54,149 nucleotides of DNA from JABCYV01 sp035512155 (GCA_035512155.1 DATKEN010000094.1:1-54149), one strand, 5' to 3'; numbered from the stretch's first letter, positions 1 through 9,948 are shown. Notes: generated from the sequence alone by a model not told the origin. A program made the numbers and translations.

Positions 1-2
1 AA

Positions 3-869
3 GACCCCGGCTACGCGTTAGCCTACGCGGGTCTGGCGGATTCCTACTCTGCGCTTGGAGGCGGATGGATGTACCTACCCCCCACCGACACTCTCCCCAA
101 GGCAAAGGCGGCGGCAGAGAAGGCACTGGAGCTTGATGATACGCTCGCAGAGGCACATGCTGCGCTAGCATACGCGACCTTCTTTGACTGGGACTGGCAG
201 GGTGCAGAGCGAGAGTTCAAGCGAGCAATCGAACTAAACCCGAACAGTGCGCTCTCCCATGATCGGTATGCGGAATGCCTAAAAACGAGACTGCGATTCA
301 ACGAAAGCATTGCAGAGGCGCAGAGTGCGTTAAAGCTTGACCCGCTGTCACCGGAACTAGTTTCCCAACTGGGAAATGTTTATTTGATGGCGCGACGATA
401 CGATGAGTCTATTGCTCAATACCAGAGGGCGCTCGACCTCAATCCAAACCTTCCGGTGGTGCGTGCCCTGCTAGCTTGGGCATATGCAATGAAGCGCATG
501 TATCCCCAAGCCCTTGCCGAATTCGACAAAATTGCCGATCAGGACAAAGCTGTAGCGCCAGAGAACCAGTTCGTTGCTAGCGGACTTGGTTGGGTTTACG
601 CCGTCTCGGGCAGGCGGGCTGATGCGCTAAAGATCGCCCGAGAATTCAGGGACTTGTCCTCGCACGCTTATGTCGATTTCTATCAAGTAGCGACGATTTA
701 TGCGGGACTCGACGAGAAAGACGAGGCGTTCCGGTTGCTCGAAAAGGCTTACGCAGAGCATTCCGCCACCATGCCTTGGCTAGGTATAGACGTCTTCTGG
801 TATGGGATGCACTCCGACCCACGCAACACCGACCTGCTGCGCCGGATCGGGCTGCCACAACCCATGTGA
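3..869 (+). CDS. TPR-repeat protein, 5' end outside window
   Basis: The reading frame is open from the first bases of the window, and the residues before the first ATG (position 69) already read as a TPR helix pair, so the gene starts upstream. The visible part is almost entirely tetratricopeptide repeats: alternating A/L/Y helices with the A-Y-A and L-D-P/N-P pattern at the repeat ends. There is no signal peptide or membrane segment in the visible part. In acidobacteria such C-terminal TPR arrays often belong to proteins with an N-terminal winged-helix or TolB-like domain. That is family knowledge, not something visible here. A role in protein-protein contacts is likely; the exact function is unknown. 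Confidence 0.8.
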   Translation, partial: DPGYALAYAGLADSYSALGGGWMYLPPTDTLPKAKAAAEKALELDDTLAEAHAALAYATFFDWDWQGAEREFKRAIELNPNSALSHDRYAECLKTRLRFNESIAEAQSALKLDPLSPELVSQLGNVYLMARRYDESIAQYQRALDLNPNLPVVRALLAWAYAMKRMYPQALAEFDKIADQDKAVAPENQFVASGLGWVYAVSGRRADALKIAREFRDLSSHAYVDFYQVATIYAGLDEKDEAFRLLEKAYAEHSATMPWLGIDVFWYGMHSDPRNTDLLRRIGLPQPM

Positions 870-969
870 TCCGGCTGTTTGGTCAAAAAGCTATTCCCGC
901 CTGACAATCTCTTCTGCATATTTTCGACGCCTTGGCGAATCACGAAAGATCGTGTCTTGCAAATGCTCT

Positions 970-1893
970 TCACAGAAACTTTTCAAGCGCTTCAGTCGTT
1001 TCCTTCGGCCGTTCCTCAAGCACCCAGTGCCCAGTATCCTTTAGCACCACGACGGTGACGTCTGTCGCAACCAGCTTGGTTTGTTGCCCGAGTGCTTCTC
1101 CCAACGACTTCTCGCCGCCGATGGTCAGTACTGGCATGGTCAGCTTGGTCCGAGAGAGTTGAGCGAAATCCTTGGCGGCTTGGAGAAACGAAACGAAATA
1201 CGCCCATCCCGCATGCATGCGTCCAGGGCGTGAGTAGGCAGCTACATAGGCTTCGCGGTCCGCCTTTGGAAGAGAACGAGTCTTGTCGGCCGCCAAGTCA
1301 TTCCAGAAATATGCGAAGTACGTGCGCTCGCGACCCTGAACCAGAGCTTCGGGGGTTGGCCCGTTAAAGCGGAAATGCCAGATGCTGGGGTTGTTGTAAA
1401 CCGCTTCCCAGCCCTCCACTCCGGGGAGGAAAGCATCCATCAGAACGAGTTTCGTTACTTCCGTTGGGAACTGCGCGGCGTAGGCGTAGGCAACCATGAG
1501 GCCGATATCGTGTCCCACCACTTCGGCTTTCTTCACGCCAAGCGACTTCGCGAGATCATGAATACGGATGGCGGCACTTTTCATATCCAAACCGTCGGCG
1601 GGAATGTCCGAGTCTCCGATACCGGGCAGGTCCGGTGCGATTACAGTGAAGCGTTCGGCCAGCGCGGGAATGATCGGCCTCCACATTCGCGAAGTCTCCG
1701 CATAGCCGTGAAGCAGAATGAGCGGTGTGCCGTGGCCAGCGGTCAGGTAATACAACTTGACGCCATCGATCTCCGCAGTGCGCGAAGCGATCGCTCCGTC
1801 TGCAAGCTGTCCGTCAGCTTGTGAGAGTGCGGCGGAGAGAAAAAGTGAACCAAACGCGGCCAGGCCCAGAAGAAGGTTTAAAACGCGTCTCAT
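970..1893 (-). CDS. Secreted alpha/beta-hydrolase (epoxide hydrolase/dehalogenase-like)
   Basis: A 307-residue protein with an N-terminal signal peptide (MRR, then a Leu/Ala-rich stretch to about residue 25). The alpha/beta-hydrolase landmarks are in order: the oxyanion motif HGYAET, the nucleophile elbow GHDIG with Asp as likely nucleophile, and a C-terminal GHWVLEE carrying the catalytic His. An Asp nucleophile fits the epoxide hydrolase/haloalkane dehalogenase branch rather than Ser esterases. The substrate cannot be told. The gene stands alone on the minus strand, facing the preceding TPR gene, so export to the periplasm is the best guess for its location. Confidence 0.85.
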   Translation of the reverse strand: MRRVLNLLLGLAAFGSLFLSAALSQADGQLADGAIASRTAEIDGVKLYYLTAGHGTPLILLHGYAETSRMWRPIIPALAERFTVIAPDLPGIGDSDIPADGLDMKSAAIRIHDLAKSLGVKKAEVVGHDIGLMVAYAYAAQFPTEVTKLVLMDAFLPGVEGWEAVYNNPSIWHFRFNGPTPEALVQGRERTYFAYFWNDLAADKTRSLPKADREAYVAAYSRPGRMHAGWAYFVSFLQAAKDFAQLSRTKLTMPVLTIGGEKSLGEALGQQTKLVATDVTVVVLKDTGHWVLEERPKETTEALEKFL

Positions 1894-2019
1894 GAAAGCT
1901 CCTGAAGAGAGGCAGGACTAAGTCCACTCGAGTTGGTACGGCATTGTAAAGCACTGGGCCAACCAAACATAAGCCCTGCGCAGCTGATCTGTGCAGGGCC
2001 ACATTTCTTCGGCGCCGAT

Positions 2020-2925
2020 TCACCGGTGTTTGATGAATTCGCCGGTTTGTAATTCCGTCATCGCCTGGCGCAGCTGTGCTTGCGTGTTCATCACAATCGG
2101 ACCATACCACGCGACAGGTTCTTCGATCGGCTTGCCCGATACCAGCAGGAAACGAATCCCCTCGGGTCCGGCTTGCACCGTCAACTCATCGCCGCGGTCG
2201 AACAGCACCAGCGAGTGATTGCCGACATCGTACTTAGCTGGCGCGTTGGGGTCTGCCGCCTGCTCGGTCAAAACGGCGCGGGGATCCGAGGCGTCGCGGA
2301 ACGTGCCAGAGCCTGCGAACACGTAGGCAAAGGCGTTCCGCGTGGTCTCCACTTTGATCCGCTTCTGCTGGCCTGGGCCGACTGAGATATCGAGGTAACT
2401 CGGATCGGCCGCCACACCTTCCACCGGCCCCTTCTTACCCCAGAACTCGCCGCAGATGATGCGCACGCGCGTCCCATCGTCGTCGGTGGCCTCGGGAATC
2501 GCACTTGCGGGAATGTCTTGATATCGAGGATCGGTCATCTTCAGCGATGAGGGCAGGTTCGCCCACAACTGGAAGCCGTGCATGCGTCCTTGCTTATCAC
2601 CCCTCGGCATCTCCTGATGCAGAATCCCGCTGCCGGCCGTCATCCATTGCACATCGCCGGCGGTCATTTTGCCTTTATTGCCCAGACTGTCGCCATGCTC
2701 GACCGAGCCGGCGAGTACATACGTGATGGTCTCAATCCCCCGGTGCGGATGCCACGGAAATCCGGCCAGGTAATCCTCCGGATTGTCGTTGCGGAAATCG
2801 TCCAGCAAAAGAAAGGGATCGAAATCCTTTGTCTTGCCGAAACCGAAGGCGCGCTGCAGCTTCACGCCGGCGCCCTCGATGGTCGGTGTCGTTTGAATAA
2901 TCTGTTTAATCGGTCGGAGTGACAT
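2020..2925 (-). CDS. Pirin family protein
   Basis: A 301-residue bicupin. The N-terminal cupin has the pirin signature around residues 55-110: FPWHPHRGIETITYV with metal-binding His residues, then VEHGDS and MTAGSGILHQE. The C-terminal cupin is more divergent, as is usual. Bacterial pirins bind Fe and some have quercetinase activity, but a given member's function cannot be predicted from sequence. The length matches the family and there is no signal peptide, so it is probably cytoplasmic. It lies 63 bp downstream of the YceI gene on the same strand and could be cotranscribed with it. Confidence 0.92.
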   Translation of the reverse strand: MSLRPIKQIIQTTPTIEGAGVKLQRAFGFGKTKDFDPFLLLDDFRNDNPEDYLAGFPWHPHRGIETITYVLAGSVEHGDSLGNKGKMTAGDVQWMTAGSGILHQEMPRGDKQGRMHGFQLWANLPSSLKMTDPRYQDIPASAIPEATDDDGTRVRIICGEFWGKKGPVEGVAADPSYLDISVGPGQQKRIKVETTRNAFAYVFAGSGTFRDASDPRAVLTEQAADPNAPAKYDVGNHSLVLFDRGDELTVQAGPEGIRFLLVSGKPIEEPVAWYGPIVMNTQAQLRQAMTELQTGEFIKHR

Positions 2926-2988
2926 ACGATTCTCTTTCTACCGCCAGGATACACGCGGCTTGGATGCAGCCTGGCGATCCCAAACAAT

Positions 2989-3546
2989 TCAAGCTTTCAG
3001 GAACTCAGCATCAAGCGTGATGGTCACCTCGTCGCCAACCAGAATGCCGCCGGTCTCCAGCGCCGCATTCCAGGTCAAGCCGAAATCTTTGCGGTTGATC
3101 TTTGTGGTTGCCGATACTGCAATGCGCGTGTTGCCCCACGGATCCTTCGCCGGCGGAGTTGGGCCTTCCACCGAAAAGGTCACCTTGCGGGTGATGCCGT
3201 GAATAGTCAGGTCGCCCTCCACTCCCAGTTCTCCGTCCCCAGCAGGCGTAACGCGCGTGGACTTGAACGACAACGTAGGGAACTTCTCGACGTCGAAGAA
3301 GTCGGCGCTCTTCAGGTGCGCATCGCGCTGGGCATCGCGCGTTTCGATTGACGCCGCTTCAATCACTGCGTCGACATGGGATTTTGTCCGGTCGGATTCG
3401 TCCCGAGTCAACGTTCCAGTGACCTTCGCGAATTGCCCCTTGACGTTGGAAATCATCATGTGCTTGACCTTGAACTCGGCCACAGAGTGAGCTGGGTCAA
3501 TAGTCCAAGTTGTGGTAACGGCTTGCGAAGTTGCGACTGTGCTCAT
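2989..3546 (-). CDS. YceI family lipid-binding protein
   Basis: A 185-residue protein matching the YceI-like lipocalin fold over its full length. It begins WTIDPAHSVAEFKVKHM, followed by the VKGQFAKVTGTL strand and the DLTIHGITRKVTF motif near residue 130. YceI proteins bind polyisoprenoid-type lipids and are often periplasmic. This copy has no signal peptide, so it may act in the cytoplasm. The ATG follows a GGAGCTT-type ribosome binding site on the minus strand. The downstream pirin gene is close and in the same direction. Confidence 0.92.
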   Translation of the reverse strand: MSTVATSQAVTTTWTIDPAHSVAEFKVKHMMISNVKGQFAKVTGTLTRDESDRTKSHVDAVIEAASIETRDAQRDAHLKSADFFDVEKFPTLSFKSTRVTPAGDGELGVEGDLTIHGITRKVTFSVEGPTPPAKDPWGNTRIAVSATTKINRKDFGLTWNAALETGGILVGDEVTITLDAEFLKA

Positions 3547-3709
3547 AGTAAGCTCCTTTCCAACTGATTTGATGCGTTACCACAATAATCGTTGCAACAA
3601 CTATTGCGATGTAATAAAATCAGCAACTTAGGCGGGGCGTCTAGCAGTTCAACGTAGATGTATGTTTCCGACTCGCGCACAGCTTGTTCGGAAAGGCTCA
3701 AAGCGGCAA

Positions 3710-3740
3710 AAGCCCCTCAGCCAGCTTGACCGAGGGGCTT
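3710..3740 (-). terminator. Rho-independent-type terminator
   Basis: Perfect 9-bp inverted repeat, AAGCCCCTC at 3710-3718 and GAGGGGCTT at 3732-3740. It lies just past the stop of the minus-strand secreted-protein gene (3769-4089) and probably ends that transcript. The run of U on the minus strand after it is weak. Confidence 0.6.
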
Positions 3741-3768
3741 CTAAAGATTTCTTCGCTTTGCTGAACGC

Positions 3769-4089
3769 TTAACGCCTGTAGCCACGCTCTCCATATTCGT
3801 GGCGATCATAGTCTCTGTCTCTACCACCCCAGCGGCGGTCTCGGTCGAAGCGCCCGTAGTATCGATAGCCGGGATGACCATAGCCCGGACCGTAAGCATA
3901 GCCATAAGCATACGGATGCGGATAATAAGCGTATGGACGAGGAGACGCTACAACGTAGCCATATGCCGGCCGCACAAAAACCGGCCCGACTCCCACTCCG
4001 ACTACAACTGCAGCATTGGCCCGAGGTGGGGTAGCCAGAGCCAGCACAGCCGCCAGACCCAACGTCGCAAATATCGTTGCTTTCATCAT
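3769..4089 (-). CDS. Small secreted Tyr/Gly/Pro-rich protein
   Basis: A 106-residue protein with a clear signal peptide (MMKATIFATL to about ANA, residue 26). A Val/Gly-rich segment follows, then a Tyr/Pro/Gly/His-rich centre with YAYG-type repeats, and a strongly charged Arg/Asp-rich tail. The composition suggests a disordered or surface-associated exported protein. Such proteins are common and uncharacterised in acidobacteria and proteobacteria. No catalytic motif is seen. It is followed by a terminator hairpin and is a single-gene unit. Confidence 0.75.
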   Translation of the reverse strand: MMKATIFATLGLAAVLALATPPRANAAVVVGVGVGPVFVRPAYGYVVASPRPYAYYPHPYAYGYAYGPGYGHPGYRYYGRFDRDRRWGGRDRDYDRHEYGERGYRR

Positions 4090-4160
4090 TTGTGCACCCT
4101 CCGATCTATCTAGTTCAAACCCCGTTGGGACAAAAAAGTTGTAGGCAGGGTGCCCCCAGA

Positions 4161-4206
4161 GCCTGCCCTGAGCGGAGTCGAAGGGTCTCGCCGTTTTTGC
4201 GAGACC
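4161..4206. repeat. Dispersed intergenic repeat (family B) plus hairpin
   Basis: One copy of an intergenic repeat with core GCCTGCCCTGAGCGGAGTCG followed by AAGGGT. Other copies are near 9949, 14663, 15159 and 15441. It runs directly into a perfect hairpin (GGTCTCGC 4184-4191, GCGAGACC 4199-4206) upstream of the formate dehydrogenase promoter. Confidence 0.7.
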
Positions 4207-4226
4207 TGGGATTATCTCTCCCGCCC

Positions 4227-4256
4227 TTGACCCCTTTTATGCCCTGGGTTGATAAT
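4227..4256 (+). promoter_or_regulatory. Candidate sigma-70 promoter of the fdn operon
   Basis: TTGACC (4227-4232), 18-nt spacer, GATAAT (4251-4256). A start near 4263 would give a leader of about 50 nt before the fdnG ATG. Seen in sequence only; no regulator site was recognised. Confidence 0.5.
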
Positions 4257-4315
4257 GTTGGTCTTCGTTGTTCTCGGTTGAGTCTTCTGTTTTCCGCGGG
4301 TTCTGGGAGGCAAGC

Positions 4316-7300
4316 ATGAGTCCCACGCGACGTGACTTCCTGAGAGTTTCCACCGTCAGCGGTATCGCCACCACAGTTCTGGGATTTGATCTCACCCCCG
4401 CATATGCGCAGGCGCAGGCGTTGAAGATCTCGCGTACTACGGAGACCCGCAGCACCTGTCCTTACTGCTCGGTGAGCTGCGGCGTCATCATCTACACCAT
4501 TGGTGACAAGGCGAAGAACGTAACCCCGCAGGTCGTGCATGTCGAGGGCGATCCTGACCATCCCATTAACCGTGGCACGCTCTGTCCCAAGGGCTCGTCG
4601 CTCATGCAGGACATCTTGAACGACCGCCGCCTGCTCAAGCCGCAGGTTCGCCGGCCGGCCTCGGATCACTGGGAAGACATTTCCTGGGACCAGGCAATCG
4701 ACGAAATCGCCCACTGGACGAAAAAAAGCCGCGACGACGGCTTCGTCGAAAAGGACTCCCAGGGACGAACCGTCAATCGTTGCGAAAGCATCGCCTGGAC
4801 GGGCGGGTGTACCGATACCAATGAATTCAATTACCTCGTAGTAAAGACCATGCGCAGCCTGGGGGTCTGCTACCTGGAAAACCAGGCCCGGGTTTGACAC
4901 GGCCCTACGGTCTCAAGTTTGGGACCAACTTTTGGGCGCGGGGCCATGACCAATGGCTGGATCGACATCAAGAACGCAGACATGATGTTGGTCATGGGTG
5001 GGAATCCAGCCGAAAACCACCCCTGTGGCTTCAAGTGGGTCATAGAAGCCAAGCGGCAGCGCAACGCCAAACTGATAGTCGTCGATCCTCGGTTGACGCG
5101 GACTGCCGCCACTTCGGATCTGTTTCTGCAGATTCGTGCCGGCACCGATATTGCTTTTCTCGGTGGGCTGATCAACTACACCATCCAGAACAACCGGATC
5201 GCCAAAGATTACCTGCTCAACTACACCAGTGCTCCAATCCTGGTGAAGGAAGGATTCAAACTCCCGGAGGACGGTTTTTACTCTGGATTTGATCCCGCCT
5301 CTCAGACCTACGACAGGAATACCTGGAATTACGCCGAGGGCGGAGATATGAGCGGCAAAGCCGTTGCGGCAACTGCTCAAGCCGGAGACCCGCCACAACA
5401 GAAGTCTTCAACCGCTGCCCCGAAAGCTCCTTTTCCGCCACCGCTTATGCCGGAGAAGGTCGCTTACGACCTCACGCTCCAGCACCCGCGCTGCGTCTTC
5501 CAGCTACTCAAGCAGCAATACTCTCGCTACACGCCAGAGATGGTCGAGCGTATTACAGGTATTCCCAAAGACCAGTTCCTGAAAGCCGCCGATCTTTTCA
5601 CTTCGGTCCGCAAAGATGGCGACATGAAAAAGGTCGGCACTGTTATTTACGCTGTGGGATGGACGCAGCACACTTTCGGTACTCAGATCATTCGCACCGC
5701 GGCCATGCTGCAGTTGCTGCTGGGCAATGTAGGTCGCGCTGGAGGCGGCGTGAATGCGCTGCGCGGCCACTCCAATATCCAGGGCGCCACTGACATGGCG
5801 GGAGTCTTCGACAGCCTGCCCGGATACTTGAAGGTGCCCGACCCCACCGACAAGGATTTCAAGACCTACATCGACCGCATTACACCCAAGACGGTTAAAC
5901 CGGCAGGATGGGATTCGTTCAACTACTACTCCAATACTCCGAAGTTTGCGGTGTCGTTCCTCAAGGCGATGTACGGCCCCGCGGCTACCAAAGAGAACGA
6001 CTGGGCCTTCCATTACCTGCCCAAAGTGGACCGCAATTATTCCTGGGCACAGATCTGGGACAACATGTACCGCGGCTCGGTTAAGGGGATGTTCGCTTTT
6101 GGCATGAACGGCGTCGCTATTGGACCAGACTCGCAGAAAAACATAGAAGCGCTCAAGAAAGCTGACTGGCTAGTGGTTGGTGAGATTTACCCCGACGAGA
6201 CCAGCGAGTTCTGGAAGTCCCCCGGAATCAAGCCCGAGGAGATGAAGACCATCAACACCACGGTCTATCGTCTGCCCTGCGCCGGCTTCGCCGAAAAAGA
6301 CGGGTCGATGACGAACTCGGCACGCTGGCTGCAGTGGAAGAACGTCGCCGTCCCTACTCCGGGCGAGGCTCGCCTGGATCAGGACATAGTGGCCCAAATC
6401 TTCCTCAGAGTGCGCGAATTGTACAAAAAGGAAGGCGGCAAGTTTCCGGATCCAATTCTTAATAGCTGGTGGCCTTACACCACCCCGTACAATCCCTCGC
6501 TGTCAGACCTCGCAAAGGAGATTAACGGTAAGGCGTTAGCCGATCTGACTGACCCGAAGACCGCGCAGGTCATCAAGGCCGGTCAACAACTGCCAGGTTT
6601 TGCGTGGCTGAAGGACGATGGCACTACTCTCTGTGGAAATTGGCTGTATTCCGGCTCCTGGACGGAAGCCGGTGCAATGACCCAGCGTCGTGGGACCGAC
6701 GATCCGTCTGGTCTTGGCTTTTATCTTAATTGGGCATGGTCATGGCCCGCGAACCGCCGTGGAATGTACAACCGCGCCTCTTGCGATCTGCAAGGCAAGC
6801 CGTGGGATCCGTCGCGACGGCAGATATGGTGGGACGAGGCCAAGCAGCTTTGGGTCGGCAATGATGTGCCCGATTTCAAGGCCGACTCGCCGCCCAAGGA
6901 CCACATGGGCCCGTTCATCATGAATCAGGAGGGCCTGGGGCGTTTGTTCGTTTGGCTCAACGATGGGCCCTTCCCCGAGCACTACGAGCCTATCGAGAGT
7001 CCAGTACAAAACCTGCTGCACCCTAACCAGTCCAATAGTCCCGTAGTCAAAAAGTTCAAGACGCCGGCCGATAAGTACGGCACCGCGGCTGAGGGCTTCA
7101 ACGTGATTTGCACCACCTACAGGCTCACCGAGCACTATCACTACTGGACCAAGAATAACCCGATGAATGTGCAGCTCATTCCCGAGCCGTTCGTCGAGAT
7201 TCCAGTGGAATTGGCGCAGGAGCTGGGCATCCAGGGAAACGATAAAGTCAAGGTCACGAGCGCGCGAAGCTATTACATAGCGAAGGCCTTCGTCACAAAA

Positions 7301-7498
7301 CGAATCAAGCCCATGACCATTGACGGCAAAAAAATGTACCAGATCGGTATTCCGATCCACCAAGGCTACCGCGGCATTCAGGAAGACGCCGGCAGGGACG
7401 CGAGGACCATCTTAAACCGGCTGACCCCTACGGTAGTTGATCCCAACGCATTTACGCCTGAATTTAAGGGCTTTCTGGTCAAGCTCGAAAAAGCTTGA
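4316..7498 (+). CDS. fdnG: Formate dehydrogenase-N catalytic subunit, selenoprotein with in-frame UGA
   Basis: Catalytic subunit oxidising formate to CO2 at a bis-MGD Mo/W centre, exported folded to the periplasm. The product is 1060 residues if the TGA at 4895-4897 is read as selenocysteine (Sec194). The frame is identical on both sides, and the context ARV-U-HGPTV matches the known Sec site of FdnG. The start at 4316 is preceded by GGGAGG at 5-nt spacing. The N-terminus carries a Tat signal (TRRDFLRVS, ending near AYAQA). A [4Fe-4S] site follows: Cys48, Cys51, Cys55 and Cys90. The rest covers the full molybdopterin-oxidoreductase family, ending with the MGD-binding C-terminal domain. It is first in an operon with fdnH, fdnI and fdhE. 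Gene callers would split it at the UGA. Confidence 0.95.
4898..4940 (+). promoter_or_regulatory. Candidate bacterial SECIS element in fdnG
   Basis: Immediately after the UGA, GGTCTC (4909-4914) can pair with GGGACC (4921-4926), closing the 6-nt loop AAGTTT. This is the position and size of the SelB-binding hairpin in Enterobacterial fdhF/fdnG mRNAs, which also has G and U in its apical loop. Pairs are Watson-Crick except one G-U. SelB recognition is inferred. Confidence 0.65.
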
Positions 7499-7507
7499 GG
7501 AGGCAGC

Positions 7508-8407
7508 GTGCCACCAACGCTGGAAATCAAGGCGATCTCGGGACACGCCGGAACCGTGCCCGGCCATGGCGCCTCGCGCGACTACGACGTTTGCAAGCTG
7601 ATCGATGTGACAACCTGCATTGGCTGCAAGGCCTGTGAAGTTGCCTGTCTCGAGTGGAATGGTTATTCCTTCACCGAAACCGTTTTCGACAACAGCTACC
7701 AGACCATGCCGGAGACAGCTTGGAATTATTGGAACCTGATCAGGTTCAACGAGCACGAGAACTCCGACGGCAGCATCAGCCTGCTGATGCGCAAAGACCA
7801 GTGCATGCACTGTGCCGACCCCGGCTGTCTCCGTGCCTGTCCGGCCGACGGCGCCATCGTGCAGTATGCGAACGGTATCGTCGACTTCCACCAGGAGAAC
7901 TGCATCGGCTGTCAGTACTGTGTCACCGGATGCCCCTTCGATATTCCAAAATTCAATCCTTCCACCAAAAAAGTTTTCAAATGCACTTTCTGCTCCGACC
8001 GGGTATCGAACGGTCTTGAGCCGGCCTGCATCAAGGCTTGCCCTACCGGTTGTCTGCATTTCGGCAGCAAGGACGACATGAAGGAACTCGCCGAGCAGCG
8101 TGCCGCACAGTTGCGGGAGCAAACATCGCACAAGGACGCGGGAGTCTACGATCCGGCCGGTGTTGGCGGTACGCACGTTATTTATGTCCTGCACGATATC
8201 AAGAATCCGGAAATGTATGGCGGCCTTCCGGCGAACCCGCGTGTTCCGTTCTTGGTCAAGCTTTGGAAGGGCCCGGTCAAGTTACTAGGCGGATGGGCGA
8301 TGTTTTTGGGCGTAGTAGGAGTAGCAATTCACTACCTCCGTTTTGGCCCAAAAGATGCCGGACATACAACCGGCCCCGAAGATAAGGACGACAGGACGAA
8401 GTCATGA
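7508..8407 (+). CDS. fdnH: Formate dehydrogenase-N iron-sulfur subunit
   Basis: A 299-residue electron-transfer subunit carrying electrons from FdnG to the membrane cytochrome b. The GTG start is chosen because AGGAGG overlaps the fdnG stop 6-10 nt upstream. There are four ferredoxin-type Cys clusters: CIGCKACEVAC (near 40), CMHCADPGCLRAC (near 100), CIGCQYCVTGC (near 132) and CTFC...CIKAC (near 160-180). One C-terminal membrane anchor lies at about residues 262-284 (GWAMFLGVVGVAIHYL). There is no signal peptide; FdnH is carried out with FdnG by the Tat system. It overlaps fdnI by 4 nt (ATGA), so translation is probably coupled. Confidence 0.95.
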   Translation: MPPTLEIKAISGHAGTVPGHGASRDYDVCKLIDVTTCIGCKACEVACLEWNGYSFTETVFDNSYQTMPETAWNYWNLIRFNEHENSDGSISLLMRKDQCMHCADPGCLRACPADGAIVQYANGIVDFHQENCIGCQYCVTGCPFDIPKFNPSTKKVFKCTFCSDRVSNGLEPACIKACPTGCLHFGSKDDMKELAEQRAAQLREQTSHKDAGVYDPAGVGGTHVIYVLHDIKNPEMYGGLPANPRVPFLVKLWKGPVKLLGGWAMFLGVVGVAIHYLRFGPKDAGHTTGPEDKDDRTKS

Positions 8408-9072
8408 CAACTCGAGCGCTGCCTCTCAAAGAACCGCCGGACGATCAAGTCGAACGCTACAGCCTGACCGAGCGGATTTGGCATTGGCTCGCCTCGCTTT
8501 CCTACACCTACTGCACATTGACCGGTCTGGCTTTGTTCTCGCCTTATCTCTACTGGCTCGCGGCAGTCTTCGGCGGCGGACCCACGATTCGCTTCTGGCA
8601 TCCCTGGCTCGGTCTGGTGTTTCTCGCGTCAGTGGTGTGGATGCACGGCAGTTGGCGCGACGATCTTAGGCTTACCGAGGCGGACCGCGAGTGGAGAGCG
8701 AAAATCGGCTCCTATGTGGAAAATCGCGACCAGGAGCTTCCTCCGCAGGCACGCTTCAATGCTGGACAGAAACTCTTCTATTGGGCGATGTTTTATGCCG
8801 TCCTCGTCCTCCTGCTGTCCGGCATCGTGATGTGGTTTCCTGAGCGGGTTCCGCGAAATCTCATCGTGATTCTTCCGGTGGTCGGCATACTTCACGAAGC
8901 GGCAGCGCTCATCTCCATTGGCGCAATCATCATTCATATTTATATGAGTGTATTTGCCGAGCCGGAATCGCTCCGAGCCATGGTTCATGGAAAGGTCTCT
9001 CGTGCCTGGGCGCGGAATTATCATCGCCTGTGGTACGAGAAGATACAGGGTCAGCGAAGACCGGTGCCATGA
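8404..9072 (+). CDS. fdnI: Formate dehydrogenase-N cytochrome b subunit
   Basis: A 222-residue membrane protein with four hydrophobic segments (about residues 32-55, 66-83, 122-145 and 157-180). His residues in the first and last segments, in contexts such as RIWHWLAS and LHEAAALISIGAIIIHIYMS, are candidate ligands for the two b hemes that reduce quinone. It matches the prokaryotic cytochrome b561/FdnI family in length. The ATG overlaps the fdnH stop and its own stop overlaps the fdhE start, so the operon is tightly coupled. With FdnG and FdnH it forms a formate:quinone oxidoreductase that generates proton motive force. Confidence 0.93.
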   Translation: MTTRALPLKEPPDDQVERYSLTERIWHWLASLSYTYCTLTGLALFSPYLYWLAAVFGGGPTIRFWHPWLGLVFLASVVWMHGSWRDDLRLTEADREWRAKIGSYVENRDQELPPQARFNAGQKLFYWAMFYAVLVLLLSGIVMWFPERVPRNLIVILPVVGILHEAAALISIGAIIIHIYMSVFAEPESLRAMVHGKVSRAWARNYHRLWYEKIQGQRRPVP

Positions 9073-9833
9073 GTAATCCCGCTTGGGACAAGCGTGCTCA
9101 GCGGGCCCGCGAACTGGCACAGAAGGCTCCGGCCGCAAGTCAAATTCTCACCTTCTGCGCAAACATTGTTACTTTTCAAACTCGTGTGTACCAGGAACTG
9201 AGCCGTTCCCGGAAGTCCAGCCTGTCTTCCCTAGTTCCTCACCTGAGGGAACTGCTTGGGCTTTTGCCGCGAATTGGAACTGCCGACCTAAGCAGCGCTG
9301 CACACTCCCTCGCGGAAGTTCCCTCTCGCTGGGACGATCTTCTGACCGGTCATTGGGAGTCGCCGAGCCAAAATGGCATGTCCGACCCGAAGGACGCTTT
9401 CATCGCCTATACGCTGCTACAGCCGTATGCTGAGATTCTCGCCGAGCGGAATCCGGCAGAGTCTAAAGCAACTCAATCCACATGCCCGTTTTGCCGGAGA
9501 AGACCGGTGGTGAGCGTGCTCCGTGGTGAAGGAGATGGAGCCAAGCGGAATCTTCTGTGTTTTTTGTGCGGAACGGAGTGGGCATTCCGCCGACTACTCT
9601 GCGTAAAGTGCGGTGAAGAAGACCGCGACAAGCTACCTGTGTTCACGGCTTCCGATTTTGACTACGTGCGAGTGGAAGCATGCGAATCCTGCCATACCTA
9701 CATCAAAGCTATCGATTTGACGAAGAATGGGCTCGCCGTTCCCGTGATAGACGAGGTTGCTGCATTGTCGCTTGATATATGGGCGCAGCAACAAGGCTAC
9801 TCTAAGCTTCAGCCCAACCTTTTCGGCCTTTGA
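9069..9833 (+). CDS. fdhE: Formate dehydrogenase accessory protein FdhE
   Basis: A 254-residue cytoplasmic accessory protein needed for formation of active, Tat-exported formate dehydrogenases. The start is the ATG overlapping the fdnI stop (ATGA). Its C-terminal half has the rubredoxin-like Cys pairs typical of FdhE: CPFC, CFLC, CVKC and CESC between about residues 137 and 213. The N-terminal half is helical and more variable, as in the family. It is the last gene of the operon. No fdhD or sel genes follow in the window. Confidence 0.9.
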   Translation: MSNPAWDKRAQRARELAQKAPAASQILTFCANIVTFQTRVYQELSRSRKSSLSSLVPHLRELLGLLPRIGTADLSSAAHSLAEVPSRWDDLLTGHWESPSQNGMSDPKDAFIAYTLLQPYAEILAERNPAESKATQSTCPFCRRRPVVSVLRGEGDGAKRNLLCFLCGTEWAFRRLLCVKCGEEDRDKLPVFTASDFDYVRVEACESCHTYIKAIDLTKNGLAVPVIDEVAALSLDIWAQQQGYSKLQPNLFGL

Positions 9834-9948
9834 GCGGCTGATGGGAAGTTGGGTGACGGCTGTTTCTATCCTGACAGGCTGCCGCAAACGTCAGGGCTCG
9901 CGGTTCTGGGGAAGGGCACGGCTCTCAGTTCTTAGCTTGCCCGTTTTT

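Noticed and set aside
4268..4897. fdnG as a broken gene with a premature stop
   Set aside because: The TGA is in the exact selenocysteine context, both parts are in one frame and a hairpin follows, so readthrough explains it.
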